Shown here piece after piece: positions 10,478 to 24,570 of a stretch of DNA of 64,000 nt (its first letter is position 1; each line of letters starts with the position of its first letter). The notes beneath the pieces are model-generated. The model ran no database searches and was not told the origin of the DNA. It saw nothing but the letters and a program-made list of their open reading frames with translations. The stretch spans positions 14,739,501 through 14,803,500 of the forward strand of contig NC_088323.1 in assembly GCF_910592395.1 (NCBI RefSeq), read 5' to 3'. The stretch comes from Lineus longissimus (Eukaryota > Nemertea > Pilidiophora > Heteronemertea > Lineidae). The translations under genes and the position numbers were made by a program.

Positions 10478-13400
10478 TATCATGAAATCGAATGTCCCGC
10501 TATAAATTTTCCAGAAAGTCAATATTTTCCTTGAACACAGATGTCCGTGTAGATATGAATATTATCATAGTTGTTGATAATGATTTTAATAAGGGCATGG
10601 ATTACTGCGACGATATGTCTTTATGTTAAAGGATTTGTCGTCGTCGCCATTACACGAATAATTATCGATAATCCTTTAATGGTCCTTGATCTAGATTAAC
10701 CCCTCGCCACTGACGCTCAGTGAGAATACAAAATGTTTGTTTATACCACAGCTCTATAAAACAAAAGTCCTGGCAACACTTATCATAGTGCTGTTCATCG
10801 AGCAGCTATAAAATTAAAAAACATCTTTATCTTAAAGGGACAACTTGGTCATGCGGATATGTTGGTTTTTCATACAAACATGGCTTCCAGCAGAACCGTG
10901 ACTTCTCCGAACAGGATCATTGAAAAATCATTAACTGCAATGTCACTAGAATGGAACTAGAATTCGCTAGCCTTGAACAAACCGCCCAGCAACACTAGCG
11001 AAAATCGTAATAAGAATACGCATTAGTATGATGGTACAAGTGGCGACGCGTGGTGGCATGATGCTCCAGACATCATGAATCTCGCACCAAAGTTGTCCAT
11101 TGAACAGAACAGCGGAAAAAATCATTGGAAACCACTTGGCGCGAAAAAGCTTTCAACAACATGCATGGCGCGCATTTATCTTAACCTCGGAACGCCTGAC
11201 CTTGAAATGGTATGTTTATGATTATGTATTTCTACGACATGACGGGAGAAATCTCTCTGCTAAGTATCCCGGCCACCCAGTGCCATAGACTCTGCCGAGA
11301 ATTTAAAGTACTCGAGCGCCTATCTTCCTAATGGCTTCTTATTGTTCTCGCGCACGCGCGCCAATCAATCTCTGTCTTGTTAGCGAAACCTGAGAAGTTC
11401 CGTATCGTTCGGTTCCATCGAAGATTGGCAAGAAAACGTGTACATTATCGTTTGTTTTATCGTGGACTGTACAGCTGCTTTCGTTAAAGTTATATTGAAA
11501 TGGTTCGCAATTGTTGCGATGCCTGTTGGAGGCTAAACAAAGACGAAAATGATGCAGACGATCTTATCCAACCTTGTCCCTTATAGCTGATGTCATATAA
11601 AAGAAATGATGTAAACCATTAAAGTGATTATAAACAAAACCTCTCGACGAGGTTTAAGCTATGATCTCGACCCAGTGAGTAATCAAAGAGTATTTTGTTC
11701 TAGTTTTCTGCCACGGAACTGGTAACGAGGTTGACGTTTATCATTTGTTAAAAGGACCCCTAATCGAAAGGCACTTATCTGTTAGAAAGTAAGCTAGACC
11801 TTCAATAAACCCGTTGTAGAGCACTTTAGCATTGGCTAATGGCTAATGGCGCGGCGTACTTAGAATGCTAACCTAATTACAGCTAGCCTGGAACTTCTTC
11901 CGCCGCCGCCGTGGTGGCGGGCCCCTAACGGAAATGAAATTGAGGGTGATGGTCCAGGCGCCCTTGTCAGTTCTGGCAAGCAGTCGCCTATCTAATTGGA
12001 CAAATTTAATAACGTATTTTTAAGAATCCGGCTATTTTTACGCGAGACCCGTAATTTCCTTTACTACGTACGCTGGCCAACTTGGCATGAATCCTCATTC
12101 CATTTTGTTCCCTTTTGCTAACTTTAACCCTAACCCGGACCCTTACCCTAACCTTGACCCTTCTCTCAACACTTACCCTGACATCTTATTCTACTGATGG
12201 CTATGATATGTAGCGTCGAAAGCTTGACTAACCAAAGGCATACGCCGTTGGTTAAAAATTTGAAATTCGTAACTGAAAATTGTTAATTTTCCAGTTGCGT
12301 AAATGCGCACTGGGCATAAGTCTTAACATTGCCACCGTGGACACAGATATATGAATACATGTACTATAAATACCAAGTCTAAGCAAATTCTTAGGCCTAA
12401 AAACTGCACTACAGTATTGTGTATAACTGCATTTCTATTTTCTTGGACCACCACGCCGTCCGCCTTGACATCAAAACAATGGTATCACGTGACGTTTTCC
12501 AATTAACTGATGGCAAGAATAACCACTGACTTTTAATTGTTTTTTCAAGCGCGGGGAGAGCGGCCAACACCCTAAATCGCTGCATTATTAAGAATAATTG
12601 AATTTTTGAAAACGATGGGAAATATTACACTCCCTGCAAATTTCGAATTCATTTCAGATTTTGATGGAAATACAGGAATATAGGAGTTAGGAATTATCCC
12701 GAGTTGACCTCCAAATATTAAATAGTAAAAATATAGGAACACATGAATGGTTTAGAGCTCTGTGTGGGTCTAAATCATATATTTGTCAAACTTCGATTCG
12801 CTGGTATCAATTTGAAGGCAGTGCTATCTGCACCAATACTAAAAGTAATTTGTTAATTTCTGATAGGTTATAAGGAAATAATGGCTCTTTATTGAAATCT
12901 CTTCCCCCATTCTTGTGATTTTCTAAAATTCCAACTTTTGTGGAAAAGGGTTAATTTTGGCCCTTTTTGGAAATATAACGCTTGGTATCCATGCACCCTT
13001 GACAGGTGCGGGAGCCCATTCCCTACCTATCTGCGGTGGATGCTTGTCTCCTTAAGATAAAATGGTTTAAAAAACCTTATCCAGGCCTCTTTTTGAGTTT
13101 GCCTCTTTACTAATAGGCAAAAAACGAAAATCATAACAACTAACTATGTAGTGACCCAACTGAGTAATTCGATTTAGAAATTTGCATTGTTTTTGCCTAA
13201 TTCGTTTTGACAGACGAATTCTACTCAAATTTTCCATATCAAGAAATAGATAGGGACATTCCTTTCAATGAAACTCAATACCAGGAGTGGTTTGTCAGTT
13301 TATTAGTCTTGATATTTTACAATGCGATGGCCCGCCAGATAATTCTGTGTGGCGAGTAGAAGAAAAAAAACTTCAACGGAATGACATCAGTGATAGAACA

Positions 13401-15059
13401 ATGCGAAACGAATGAAGAATTCATGCCTCATGTCCAGCTAAATATGTCCGGTGTTTGCTCCATGCTTTGAATGCAAGCCATTTGACCTTCACCATGACCT
13501 TGACCTTCAGGATTTTGACATTGCTACGCCTTCGGACTGTGCGCGTCAAAGAATTGTTAAAGTCACGACGCGGCGAACATAGTACCAGTGGGAGTTCGGA
13601 ATGTTATGCAGTGTGATTCGCGCGAACTTATCCCGCATGTGAGACCAGTTACCTCAAATTTTAGTTTGCTTTTCGCCCGACTTTGAACGGTTTTGGGGGG
13701 GGGGGGGTTGACAATCCGTTTCAATAAAACAACAACATTTCTGACGGACTAGCATTACGGCAACATCCGTGAATGACATTGCGCACGTTTATAGATTACT
13801 GCTTATTTTAGACGACCTAGTGGACGGGACAGAGCAATGTTTGCAGTAGACGGCGACGCACGCCGAACGCTTATACCAGGTCTTGAGTATGCCTGGGCCC
13901 TCTTGAAGGAAAGCTTAACTAAGTGGACCAGTCGAAGTCTTGGTACTAGAACCGTATGCCTCGCAGCCACGTTTCCCTAATCGCCCCAATGTTCTCTGCT
14001 TTCTATCTGAAATTTGCACCATAAAGGTTGGCGAGACGCCCTGTACACTATTGTACACTAATCTTACTCAAACACACAGAATATTCTGCTCAACTTTGCT
14101 TGAGATAGCTCCAGAATCAATCCATGTAACTTTGACCTGACTTTCACGTACATCTATGTAGTTTCATATACACAGTGGAGGGTTTGTTTTCTAATTCTGC
14201 AAGAAACAGACTCTAGCCTGGCGTCAGATTAAAGCATCACTTAAGACAGCGCACTTAGTGTTTCACCAGAGTATGATGTGTATAATAAAGTGCTTCTTTT
14301 TTTAACTTTTCAAGTCTACAAATTCAATGGTCCCAAAATTAGTTCTTGTGACGTGCAGACGCTCCGTTTGAGAGATTTGGCGCCGGAGCACAGCAGTCTC
14401 CCAGAAACAAACACCATATCCCCACAACGAAACTAGTATTTTCCTCATCCGATAAATACTTTCGGCGTCTTCTTATAAGTCTGACAATATTGCATTTGTT
14501 CGCGAGCTATTTATCTTTGATGGAAGAAGGCCCGCCTGCCAAACTGAAGACAGATCACCCGTGTCCAAATTACGGTCGTGAGAATTTCCCAACCATAAAC
14601 AAATCAAAATACAAACGACCGTCTGCTGCAGGACCCGAAACCCAAGACTCGAGGGAATATTTGTCCAGGATTATACCCAAAAAGGCAGTGACACATCTTT
14701 CATTGGCGACTACAGACATAATTTTAATCTTTTGCTGCAGAAACATGACGATTTATCGGCGATGTGCGACAATCCTAAAATCTCCGTTGGGAAACTGACG
14801 TAAAACAGGAAGAAAAAGATTAAGAAGACGATACATGCTCTGTGGTGGAAGCTTTTATTCGAATACAGACTTCAAAACAAGTTCGTGGTTTGAATAACCG
14901 AGCTCACAAAACATGATCAAGAAATGAAGAAATGAAACAGAAGTTTAATAGTAATGTAATGGAAATGGGTTTACTAAAGTGGAATTGTGACAGACATAGC
15001 CAGGTGGCACCGGTATGAAATGTCGAACCCGCTGCTGTTGAAGAGCAAAAACTACTGTA
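10478..15059. other. Long stretch without recognised gene
   Basis: Contains the telomere-like stretch, a CATGACCTTGACCTTCAGG motif at about 13493, and a poly-G tract at about 13692-13707. A segment near 12350-12450 (GTGTATAACTGCATTTC-ATTTTCT) recurs at 54915-54950. Confidence 0.5.
12118..12172. repeat. Degenerate telomere-like stretch
   Basis: TTTAACCCTAACCCGGACCC then TTACCCTAACCTTGACCC carries two exact TAACCCTAACC-type junctions among variants. Probably an interstitial relic rather than a telomere. Confidence 0.4.
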
Positions 15060-15240
15060 TCCAATAAAAAATTGAAGCAACAACAAGACTGTACACACCA
15101 ATCGCTGTCCCGATTGAGTCCTAGTTTCCACTCAACCGAAATCTGCAGACCAGAATCTGCCACAGAGATTGATTTTCATTTCATTTCTATTTCGTTCCTA
15201 ATCATGTGTCTGGTTTTACAGACGCCCAATACATTCATTA
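15060..15240. repeat. Dispersed repeat (pair with 19500-19690)
   Basis: TACACACCAATCG, then TGAGT-C-A-TTT, ATCTGCAGACCAGAATCTGC, AGAGATTGATTTTCATTTCA and AGACGCCCAATACATTCA appear in the same order at 19530-19690 at about 80% identity. Function unknown. Confidence 0.65.
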
Positions 15241-15592
15241 CATTGGGGAGCAACGAAAACAGAGCAAACGAAAGCAAAGTGAATCCACCTGCATCGACCC
15301 AAAGCCGTGTTCTAAAACCTCGTTACAAGCTCGCGTGGCGATGTGATGACGCCGCAAGATCAGCTCGGACCCGTGCCGGCGGCGGGCTGCATCATGTTAT
15401 GAGCCAATATGGAGCCCCAAGGCTAGGTTCGAAGATCATGCGATACTGCGTCAAAAGCCGTTAGGGGCGAGTCCGCTAAATACGTTTTTTTTCTGACCAT
15501 GAAAGGGAAGCTCCAACTTGTTATATATTGGATTTCAAGTTGTTTAGAAACGCGAAGAGAAGACGAAAGACCGGGAAAGCCAAGAAGCCTTT

Positions 15593-15720
15593 ACGATGAT
15601 AATGAAGATGATGACGATAATGACGATGATGATGATGATGACGATGACTATAACGATGATGATAAAGAAATACCAATGATGATGATGATGACGCCGACGA
15701 CGACGACGACAATGATGAAA
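15593..15720 (+). repeat. GAT/GAC microsatellite
   Basis: Long impure (GAT)n with GAC, ending in (GAC)n. It produces Asp-, Met- and Thr-rich plus-strand and His/Ile/Ser-rich minus-strand frames without gene features. Confidence 0.9.
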
Positions 15721-17879
15721 TGGATTGACTGCAGTATATTGTTTTGTAGTCGTGTTTTTCATGCCAAACTGACGATGGCTTCTTTCCATTCAGGACGCCG
15801 ACCTGCCTGCCAGTCATGGCGCTCAGTAATCCACTTAGTAACAGTAACCTCGCTAACAACACAAACCACTCATCAAAATGAAAAGCATTCCACCTCCCCA
15901 CTGATTCCAAAACCACCCGAGCAACATCTAAATATTTTTATTGGCAGGACGCGAAAGGATGCTAGCTATCCAGTGATGCGAACTGGCGCAGCGCGTGCCA
16001 ACTTCATTCTCCGATCCCGATTTTAGACAAACCAACACCACAACGAGGCTTGGGTTAATGGCGGAACCTCCACTCTCGCCTTGTTGCTAATCAACTGTTG
16101 TTTTAATGATATTGGATATGTTTTCGTTGGTATTTTCATCATTGGGCAAGGATTTGAATGAGTTTTTTTAGCTTGGACCTGGAGCCAATCGCGTTCATTT
16201 GAAGAATCTTCGATCTCGCGCTTGGGCGCGCTTCGACCCGATGGCGCCAAGCCGAGACTTGTCGCGTGCTTCTACAAACACATTACTCATCCAATCAAAG
16301 TTTTTACAAGACCTATTAAAAGCTTACTGATTTAATTAGATAGTCTTTCGTGTAAAAAAATCGCCCAGCCAAACGAACCATGAAGCAAGATCAGATGAAA
16401 CTGATAAAATGGAGGTTCTCTAGCCAACTTTTCAGCGTGGCTTTTCGGAGCCATCGGCAACACATTCATGTGTATTCCGAATATGTCTTTCGGAAAAATG
16501 CGAAAAGCAGAGTGTATATAGGTGAATTAACAACCTCCGAATAGCTCCTGTTACCAGTCGTCAATCCTGACTGGCCTCGAAGACGCCTCGCCCTCTGGGC
16601 GCAGTTTTTCGAAGTATTGTTGAAAAGCTAGTAGTTCATCAAATAAAACTCGAGGTGATTAAGATGAAGGTGTTACAAGACGTTATTATCATTCTAACAT
16701 TGATCTCCACGGCATTTATCGGAGATATTTCGAAGTATCGAATAATTTCATTAAATCAAAATCCTATGCGCGCCTGACCGTAAATGCACGAAAAAACACA
16801 TCGGAGGAGAAAGACTACCTGGAAAATAACACTACCAAGTACTGAGCAAAAGCTAAAGAAGGAGAAGAAATTGAATTCCATCTTTAGGATGAAATCATTG
16901 TCCCGAAGAAGGCCTTTGGATCGTTTCTTAAATACACTCACCCAAAGCTCTGCCGAAATTGGAACTCTTACACGAGCTACATTGGTGGAGGGGAGAATGT
17001 CATTGCCCAATCAGAACTTGGGACAAACAGAACATCATCTCTGGATCGACAAGGCCATACCGCCACAAGGATACAACGGATTACAGCCTTTTTCAATGGT
17101 CTACTACGTCTTAGCCAGAAATTGATTTCAATTTTGACGAGACCTTTTTAGGAAGGATAAAAAGGCCTGCTCTTGGAGGATGGATGAAATCAACCAAAGC
17201 CTCTTACAACATCATCATCCAAAGAAGCCATCAAAATAATGTAGGCTTTCTCGAGCAAGCCAAAGAAAACATACCAACAAAACCTAAGGTAACTCAAAGT
17301 GGTTTCTAGACGGGTGTTATGAGTGTTTTGCGCATGATTACGATGAGAGGAGATCCGGATTATGTAATTATAAGGGCAGTCGTACTTTTCTCGATTACTG
17401 ATAAAAGCCAGAACAAAACGAAACGAAATGAAATATATGAAAATGTTGAAATTGAACAGTTCAAAAGTACATCAGGATTCAGATATTCGAATGAAAGTTT
17501 GTAGTTTCATTGACGCCAGTGGATACATGATGGACGGCACTCGTACCATCCACAGTTCCCAATTCCCTTACTTCTTGTTTCGATGAATCCACTCATTTCG
17601 AAGGGTGCACTTCACGGGTTATGTTTCGTTTTGTTTCGACGGTTTCGTTTCGTTTCGATTATTTCATTCCGAGTTTTAACAGTAACTCTTTTCAGGCGCT
17701 TTTGTTGGTAATGGTATGGTATAGATCATGGCTATAGATCATGAATGGTTGATGCGCCTTTTATTTGCGCTCGTCAACATACCAACATGCCGAGGAGTCA
17801 GCCCAGGGAAGATTATCACGAGGTATGCATGGTATGCATCCTTTCTCCTCGGATGGCCAGTGATCTAGCCTATTGCCAT
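15721..17879. other. No gene recognised
   Basis: Plus-strand frame 16784-17125 (113 codons) is Lys/Arg-rich at the start but lacks any family signature. GTTTCGTTTCG runs lie near 17625-17665. Confidence 0.4.
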
Positions 17880-18150
17880 CCTATGATTCAGGTTTTTTTC
17901 ACTCCTTCGTCATCAAAAAGTTTGAAATATCAAGAGGTGGAGTGAATTTAAATCCACTGGCTATACCAGGATTGCCCAAAAGCGGACTCCATACCTCCGG
18001 AAAAATCCAAGAGGGTCACGACCTCGGTAATGATAATGATGATGATGATGATGATGACAACCATTGGATTACCAGTAATGCAGCCTTAAGTGGTCACCGA
18101 TACTTCCCGCAAAATCCAACAGGATTACGACGCCGGTAATGATGATGAGA
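17880..18150. repeat. Two-copy repeat ending in GAT microsatellite
   Basis: CCGGAAAAATCCAAGAGGGT-ACG-CC-GGTAATGAT and CCCGCAAAATCCAACAGGAT-ACG-CGCCGGTAATGAT are about 110 bases apart, each followed by GATGATGA runs. Related fragments are at about 22150 and 37970. Confidence 0.55.
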
Positions 18151-19499
18151 ATAGGGACGTTAACCCTCGGATGATCAGTGGTGAACAATTAAACGCATCG
18201 GCTTTTTCTGCGTACAGGTTCATTGTTTTTGCATTGGGGATTCACGTCGGTAGGCCTATATCCGACAAAATAATCGTTTCGACAATATTCTGTCCCAAAA
18301 TTGAGAGCAGGAACTTCAAGTCTCGTTAGAAACGTTGTATCGTAGGACATGTGTAACACAAAGTTCCCAACAATTAGTTTGTTAACATCACGTAAATGCA
18401 TTGTGATCATATCGGAAAATCTTCCTAGCTTACTTAAAAAGGAATCTTTAAATTTCCTTTCAAATATACCATTAGCAACTTTCAATGATGCTTTGTTCGT
18501 AAACCTTATTCGAATCGAATCTGTATCCGACTTGGCATTTTGCGCCAATTAGAAAACGTCATATCACGAATATAACCTGTGTCCTGCACAATACCGCGAC
18601 CCATTTTTAATACTTTATCAGCAAAATCTTTCGAACATTCCTATCTCAGTGAATACTAATTGATTTATACTGCCCTGATTTCTGAATCTAATTTGTTTAT
18701 GTTTTCGAATACTTCACGTGACCCGCTCCGGTGGCCATTTTCTTTCTGATCATATCTCGAGATCGGGTGTCCTCTGCGACGATTTCGAGCTGCAGTCCCA
18801 AGCAGGGTTCGATCTAAAGCATGCTGCATGCCACACTGAGATCAACACATAGTTAGTAAATATCCCCCATTGAGTTCTTAGGACCCAAAAATGTCCCATT
18901 TTGCTACAAATCTACCCGCTGGCGTTGTAAAATAGACCCACGTGACGTCATACAAAGTATGGCGCCCATCATAACAATAACAACAAGGCGTGATGATGGT
19001 CGCATAAGATAAGAACAACAATAAGGTGCGTTTTCAGAGATTTTCAAATGAGATGTCGATGATGATGTTATCTATGAATTGGAAGTATTTTGTATTTTCT
19101 AATAATTGTTTGTTGACATGAAATGATAAGATTTATAAATTAGACATTTGGTCGCACATGTCTGGTTATCATTCATGTCGGTGCAAAAACCGCAGGACGC
19201 AAAGACTCACATTCAAATGATACAGGGGGATACATTTGCCTTCTAGTTTTGCCCTAAAAATGAATTTCATGTTTTCGTAGTGGAGTCGCAAGCATTTTAT
19301 ACCAAATGGTACTCGTGGGCAAAGCATTGCGACGTCTGCGAAACAAGGTATGAGAAATAAAGAGTCGAACACAGAAATAAAGGTATGAGTAGAGTATAAC
19401 GGCAAAGGAGGGAACTTTATTATCTGTTATGATGTTACCATGCCAACGGCTGCAGTAGTATGCAGCAATGCTGGCTGTTGACAGAAACATCTATCCGAT

Positions 19500-19690
19500 T
19501 CGAAATTAAAGGCTCAGTCATCACAAACACGCTACACACCAATCGATGTTCCGCTTGAGTTCCAATTTTCTCTATACCAATGTCTGCAGACCAGTGTCTG
19601 CCAGAGAGATCAATTTCCATTTCATTTCAGTTTCATTTCGGGATTTCTTATTCCTTGCCTTATAGACACCCAATGCATGTTGCACATTCT
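19500..19690. repeat. Dispersed repeat (pair with 15060-15240)
   Basis: TACACACCAATCGATGTTCC, GTCTGCAGACCAGTGTCTGC, GAGATCAATTTCCATTTCAT and AGACACCCAATGCATG match the 15-kb copy in the same orientation. Confidence 0.65.
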
Positions 19691-20065
19691 CCTACATGTA
19701 CACTATCAGCTCGACCAGCCATCTCGGCACCTAATGATCATACTGACAATCTTATCTCAGAAGTATGGGGGCACATCTTTCTCAGGACACTATGATTTGG
19801 CATGGCGCATTGTCCCCATAAAAAGCTTTTTAAATAACGGTATAACACACCGTGTAATCGTGGAACAGTAGGTAGAGAAGACTGTTGGCCAGTTGCAGTA
19901 ATAATGGGCGTTTTGTGTATACAGTCACCACCGGTTGGTGTTCCGACTTTGAATAAGAGTACATTAATCCATTTTTGAATATTGATTGTACATGTTTAAA
20001 ACATGTGCACATGCTGATAGATGCTTCTTCAGAAGGTGATGCCGTATAACAAATTGTTTATCAAT

Positions 20066-20242
20066 CCGGTGTAGAAGTTTGAAATGTCACAGGAGAGAAT
20101 GTCTAGGGGACAAAGGATTCTATTATGCGCTTCAATCTCGAAGCTGTTGACGGCAATGATCAAAATAACTATACACCATAATTCGTCAGATACAATAGTG
20201 CCGGACTCCTTTTCTAGAGTGGCATTTTCGACTCCTACACCA
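20066..20242. mobile_element. MITE, CCGGTGTA-ended family, diverged copy
   Basis: Reverse orientation relative to copy 1: starts CCGGTGTAGAAGTTTGAAAT and ends GACTCCTACACC. It accounts for part of a long but non-genic minus-strand frame at 20029-20826. Confidence 0.75.
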
Positions 20243-21221
20243 GCACCTTCAGACGCCATGAAAATCACCTCGAAAATATTTGGCAATGCCACGGTTACCA
20301 ACGGCATGACTATGTCAACCATCCACCTGTCAGGATAGAAGTCTTGAATAACATGTGATTGGCCGATTGGCTCAAGGATGCAGGATTGCGCGTCTCTGAT
20401 TGGACGCCGGGAAGGAAGTCGTAAAAAGGCGCAATCCTGATGCGTACAGGCGCGCCCTGTGAGTTTCGTGAAGATTTTTAAACATATGAAGCCGTGCGTG
20501 TTTGTCGATTGCAAACATTCAGTTAGAAAGTGGAACACACAAATCATTGATAAAATGGCAGTGTTGACATAATACATCAACTGATCGATTTTTAATGAAG
20601 GAGGCGATAACCTCTCTGTCGCCAGGGTCAATAATGGCAGACGACACGCGGGCGGGTGTAAAAAGGGGACCTGGAAAAACGGAACGAAAGAAAGGAAGGC
20701 AATCCCGTTGCTGTGTACAATAAATGGTGTCCTAATTTTCTGAAAAATTTGGAAGTAGGAGGCGTTATCAAGTGATGCAGGTGTGGGCAGTTTTTTTGGA
20801 AAAAAACCCTGAGCACCAAAATACATAGTCTGTAGTCACGTGACGCGGATGGCGATGAGAACTTGAGTTACCGGTCGCCTCGATCTCCCAATGAGAGATT
20901 AGCTAACATTTGCTCCGAAGCAGTAAACGATCCTAGTGCGGCGAAGCAACCGTTACCAATGACATCGCCCCATCCCTCACTATTCAGAGAAATGTCTCTG
21001 AATCAGGTTATCACAAACAAAAATTTAACATTTCTAGGCCTAATTTGCTTCGGTAAACAAAGGAATTGAATCTAAAGTACCATCTTAACCGACTTGGGGG
21101 GTTCATTAAGTGGGATGACACACTCATGAAAACATACTATGACATGAAGGCATGCCGTCAACTGAAAAGTATAAAAAATAATGACCCTGCTGGCAATCCT
21201 CAGCGCATGTAGGTCTATTTA

Positions 21222-21306
21222 CAGGGTGGCCCAGAAAAATTTTCCTTCACACAACGGATACACACAGAATTCTATTGTGCAAGGGAAAAGTTTCTGGGCC
21301 ACCCTG
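21222..21306. mobile_element. Mariner-type mini-element
   Basis: 85 bp, flanked by TA, with arms CAGGGTGGCCCAGAAAAATT and its complement AGTTTCTGGGCCACCCTG. The CAGGGTG-x-CCCAGAAA end is typical of mariner and related Tc1 elements. Too short to encode a transposase. Confidence 0.82.
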
Positions 21307-21336
21307 TAGTTAGGTGGACAACTTGGGCACGATAAA

Positions 21337-21513
21337 CAGTGGAAGTCCCTTAGCGGACACCTCTCTATTAATGACAACCTCTCTATTAAGGACACTAGTT
21401 TTGGTCCCGAATTGGTTGCTTCCATTCAATTTGACCTCTCTAATCAGGGCACCTCTCTAATAAGGACAGCATTTGCCAGTCCCGAGGGTGTCTTTAATAG
21501 TAATGTTCTACTG
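21337..21513. mobile_element. pogo/Tigger-like MITE
   Basis: Same family in reverse orientation: CAGTGGAAGTCCCTTAGCGG at the left, AATGTTCTACTG at the right, with the shared TTGGTCCCGAATTGGTTGC centre. The flanking TA dinucleotides are mutated. Confidence 0.75.
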
Positions 21514-23084
21514 TGTGTTAATTTTTTCATACAAAAAATGGCTACCAGAATGAAATCTCTAATTGCGTAAAGATGCACCGAAAATTTTTCAGCAAAGCCG
21601 TTGTGTAGACTGACTGATCTGCACATACTGTACTAAATACCTAGTTTCAGCGTAAATTGCATGTGTATTGTGCATATCTATTTCCTGTGCCACTAGTTGA
21701 TTAATGCAGTGAATACGAACGACGTACCCCTTTAAAGTAATGGTCGAAAAACACTGACCATTGCAAGCGGCATGATGTTTCAAATCGTGATATCATCTTT
21801 TATGTCCCCCCTTTCGAGCAAATATGTTACCAAGATAATCTCATCAAGTCGAAAGCGAAATGTATCCAGTTATCATCCTTCACGATGGAGCCACGCAGTC
21901 TCTGTTACATCCCTTTATACTTCAAACGTACTTCAGCACCACCCAGGCATGCAGTTGGAACCAAGGCCAAGTGAGAGAGAAACTCGAAAATCATCCGTTT
22001 ATGATTACTCTAGGAACAATCTGGGAAATTTTCAAAAAAATTGTCGATGAAAGACATTTCCATACTCCGTACCCCTTGTACCTGAGTGTCTATGCCAGGG
22101 CAGGTTATAATCCCAAGCAGACATAGGTGGACCGTAGCCGATAGTACACACCACCTCGGACAAAAACCAAAAGGGTTACGATGCCGGGATATGATCTTAT
22201 TCGTGCGTTTCTCTTCGTAAGGCTTGCGGAACCTGCCTACTGACGTCTGAGTGTCGAGATTGTTGCTATAGTGCGGCCGCACCTGTTCACCTGGCTCGAT
22301 CGATCCCTATCATATATGCACCACTTCCAGTCTTTTATCACCACCCAGCGGACCGGCGGCAGCCATAACCGTACGTGAAATGATTCTATTATCGGACAAA
22401 CTCCACCGGCGGCTGGTTATGGTTTATGGCTCAATCTCCTGGAGTGGGGAGACCTGCTCGCGCCAGAAAACCGTAATCAGGTTTTAGGGCCAGAGAATTG
22501 TTTTATTTGGACGGCGAGGCAACGACGGCCTGCACTACAGCTGAATGATAGACGATTTGCGAAAATACTTTCTGGACATTTTGTTATGCCCTTTTTGCAG
22601 GCAACTTGACTGAACCAGGATATAAAAGTCATTTTTGATTTTGAATCAAATGATCACGAAAATTATTCAATATTATCACGAACCATAGAAGACATGGACA
22701 ACCTAAGTAAATTGCTTGAAAAAGTGTGTCTGTTGTATGTTATGGTAAACTTGCGTTGCCTGTGAAAAGGGCATAACACATGGCCTAAATTCATTTTCGC
22801 AAACCATCTGCACAAATCGACACCAACTGGAATGAAATTGGTAGAATACACAGAGGACAACTGCGCAGGGAGCACCATTTCCCGACAACAGCTCGGACGC
22901 CATACCCACGCGAATTCAATTTCCACTTGTTCGCCGCGCAGTTATGAAAAAAGATCACAACAGATGCCCTTGGGATCTGGTGACCTTGACGTGACCTTGA
23001 CTTATTCTCATTGCCGCCATATATTCGGGCATTAACATCAGAGTGGCGCAATGTAAGCTGATGTTCGAAATTATTCAACCAGTG

Positions 23085-23255
23085 CCGGTGTAGAAGTGGA
23101 AAATGTCCCCCTGAAAAAGGTGTCTGGCCCGATTTTATTTTGACGGATTGTGCTTCTGAGGCCATGGCCTTGAATAGCTCAGATACCAAAGCAAATGATA
23201 GAATGGTTTGTTGCCCAGACAATCCTATCTAAGGACCTTTCAAACTTCTACACCA
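23085..23255. mobile_element. MITE, CCGGTGTA-ended family, diverged copy
   Basis: Starts CCGGTGTAGAAGTGGAAAAT, contains the CCCCCTGAAAAAGGTGTC and ATGATAGAATGGTTTGTT cores, and ends CTTCTACACC. It is directly followed by a tRNA-like sequence (23255 onward). Confidence 0.75.
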
Positions 23256-23370
23256 GTGACCTCTGAGTCTGAGGTCGTATGTTCGATTCCCCCTCCCAGA
23301 AAGACCCTTTCTTCATATGATAAAGACGGCTGTTCCGGTTTCCTCCTTCACTACAACCAGTCGCCTCATA
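23256..23370 (+). mobile_element. SINE fragment
   Basis: GAGGTCGTATGTTCGATTCC (B box) followed by GTTCCGGTTTCCTCCTTCAC resembles the second SINE family. The A box is not clear. It abuts a CCGGTGTA MITE end. Confidence 0.45.
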
Positions 23371-24570
23371 TCAGTCAGCATGCGTTTGCGCACAGGCATG
23401 CGTTGGCGTCTCCCCAGTAAGCTTACACTCCAGTTCCGATATCAGAGGGCGATTTTGTTGATGTTAATGCATTTTGATTCAATTTAGTTCCCTTATCGTT
23501 CCAATTGTTCCCATGCATTTCATAGGCCAACCATTATTGATATAAAAATTCCCGTAATAAATTACCGGAATCATCAACTGACTAACTTACGACACATTTT
23601 GTTTTTCATATATCAGCGGCACCCGACCACTGTCACCGGAATGCAACAGCACTAACAATGACACAGCTCAATAACAATCTTTCCAGTCTGGGTATATGTC
23701 AATTGAATCTCGTCTGCAGCCAAATTGCCGCCGTGGGGCCAGGCAATTTGTGTCTGCAGACAAGGATACTACATCAAGTCAACAACCCTAATCAGCTGGA
23801 AATTTATCTGCGGTGGATTCTATTAAAAGTGTATATTTTACAACTAATTCAGTTGACTCCCGATGATGATTTAATTGCGATGGTCGTCTCTCCGACATGA
23901 TCGTGCTCTGTCACTGATATTAGCATAATTGAAAAATTGTAACTGCGTATTTGTTGAAAACGTATAATTAGTCAAATTGGCATCACTGGTGAAGCTCCCC
24001 CATCAAATTATCGAGACTTATCGAGACTTATCGAGACTTGGAGTCTTGGTGTCTGCGACGAATCGTGAGCTGCTCAAAGGCTGTCATTGTCACAGTAACA
24101 GTTATTTTGCCGCTATATATCCCAGTTATGTCCGTAGCTGAATATGTGGGTCTGTGCAGTTCGCATGGCGAAATATGTCAACCTTTTAAACAACGCACTT
24201 CCTGCGCGACCTCGTGATATTTGGTTGGTCGATCGCTCCGTTCAATCAGCAGACGGAGCAATCTCCATGTCACGCCATCGGTGACTGCGGCATAGTGATC
24301 GACCAGCACACTTCTGATCTACAGAGCAAATTAAGCTGGTCCTCTCATTGGGAGATCAATGCGATGGTGCGGCGACGGAAGCGACCCAGTCGCAGGCGAA
24401 CGGCTGCAGCGTGTTAAAGTATGACATGCATACACTATTGATGGCTATCAACGAACAACCACACTTTCGCAGTGCTGCGGCAGTAGTTCTTAGAACTCTA
24501 CAGCAATAAGACTAATGTTCAATGTGACCTATTTTATCATGTGTGAGTAGGTCAAGTACGTTACAGGAAG

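Larger units (their letters stand above)
18151..21221. other. No gene recognised apart from the listed repeats
   Basis: Includes three CCAAT-type boxes (GATTGG) at about 20355-20405 without an attached gene start, and a 265-codon minus-strand frame that overlaps a MITE. Confidence 0.4.

Noticed and set aside
12118-12172. Chromosome end or telomere
   Set aside because: Only a few degenerate TAACCC units, embedded in ordinary sequence on both sides.
15499-16026. Asp/Met/Thr-rich plus-strand and His/Ile/Ser-rich minus-strand frames
   Set aside because: They arise from the GAT/GAC microsatellite at 15593-15720.
20029-20826. 265-codon minus-strand open frame, the longest outside ZAK
   Set aside because: It overlaps a CCGGTGTA MITE, has no domain, mixes hydrophobic low-complexity stretches, and lacks codon or splice support. 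Chance openness in repeat DNA is more likely.
23994-24100. CYCDND peptide on the minus strand as the missing BAMBI exon
   Set aside because: The frame is closed by stop codons on both sides within a few residues.
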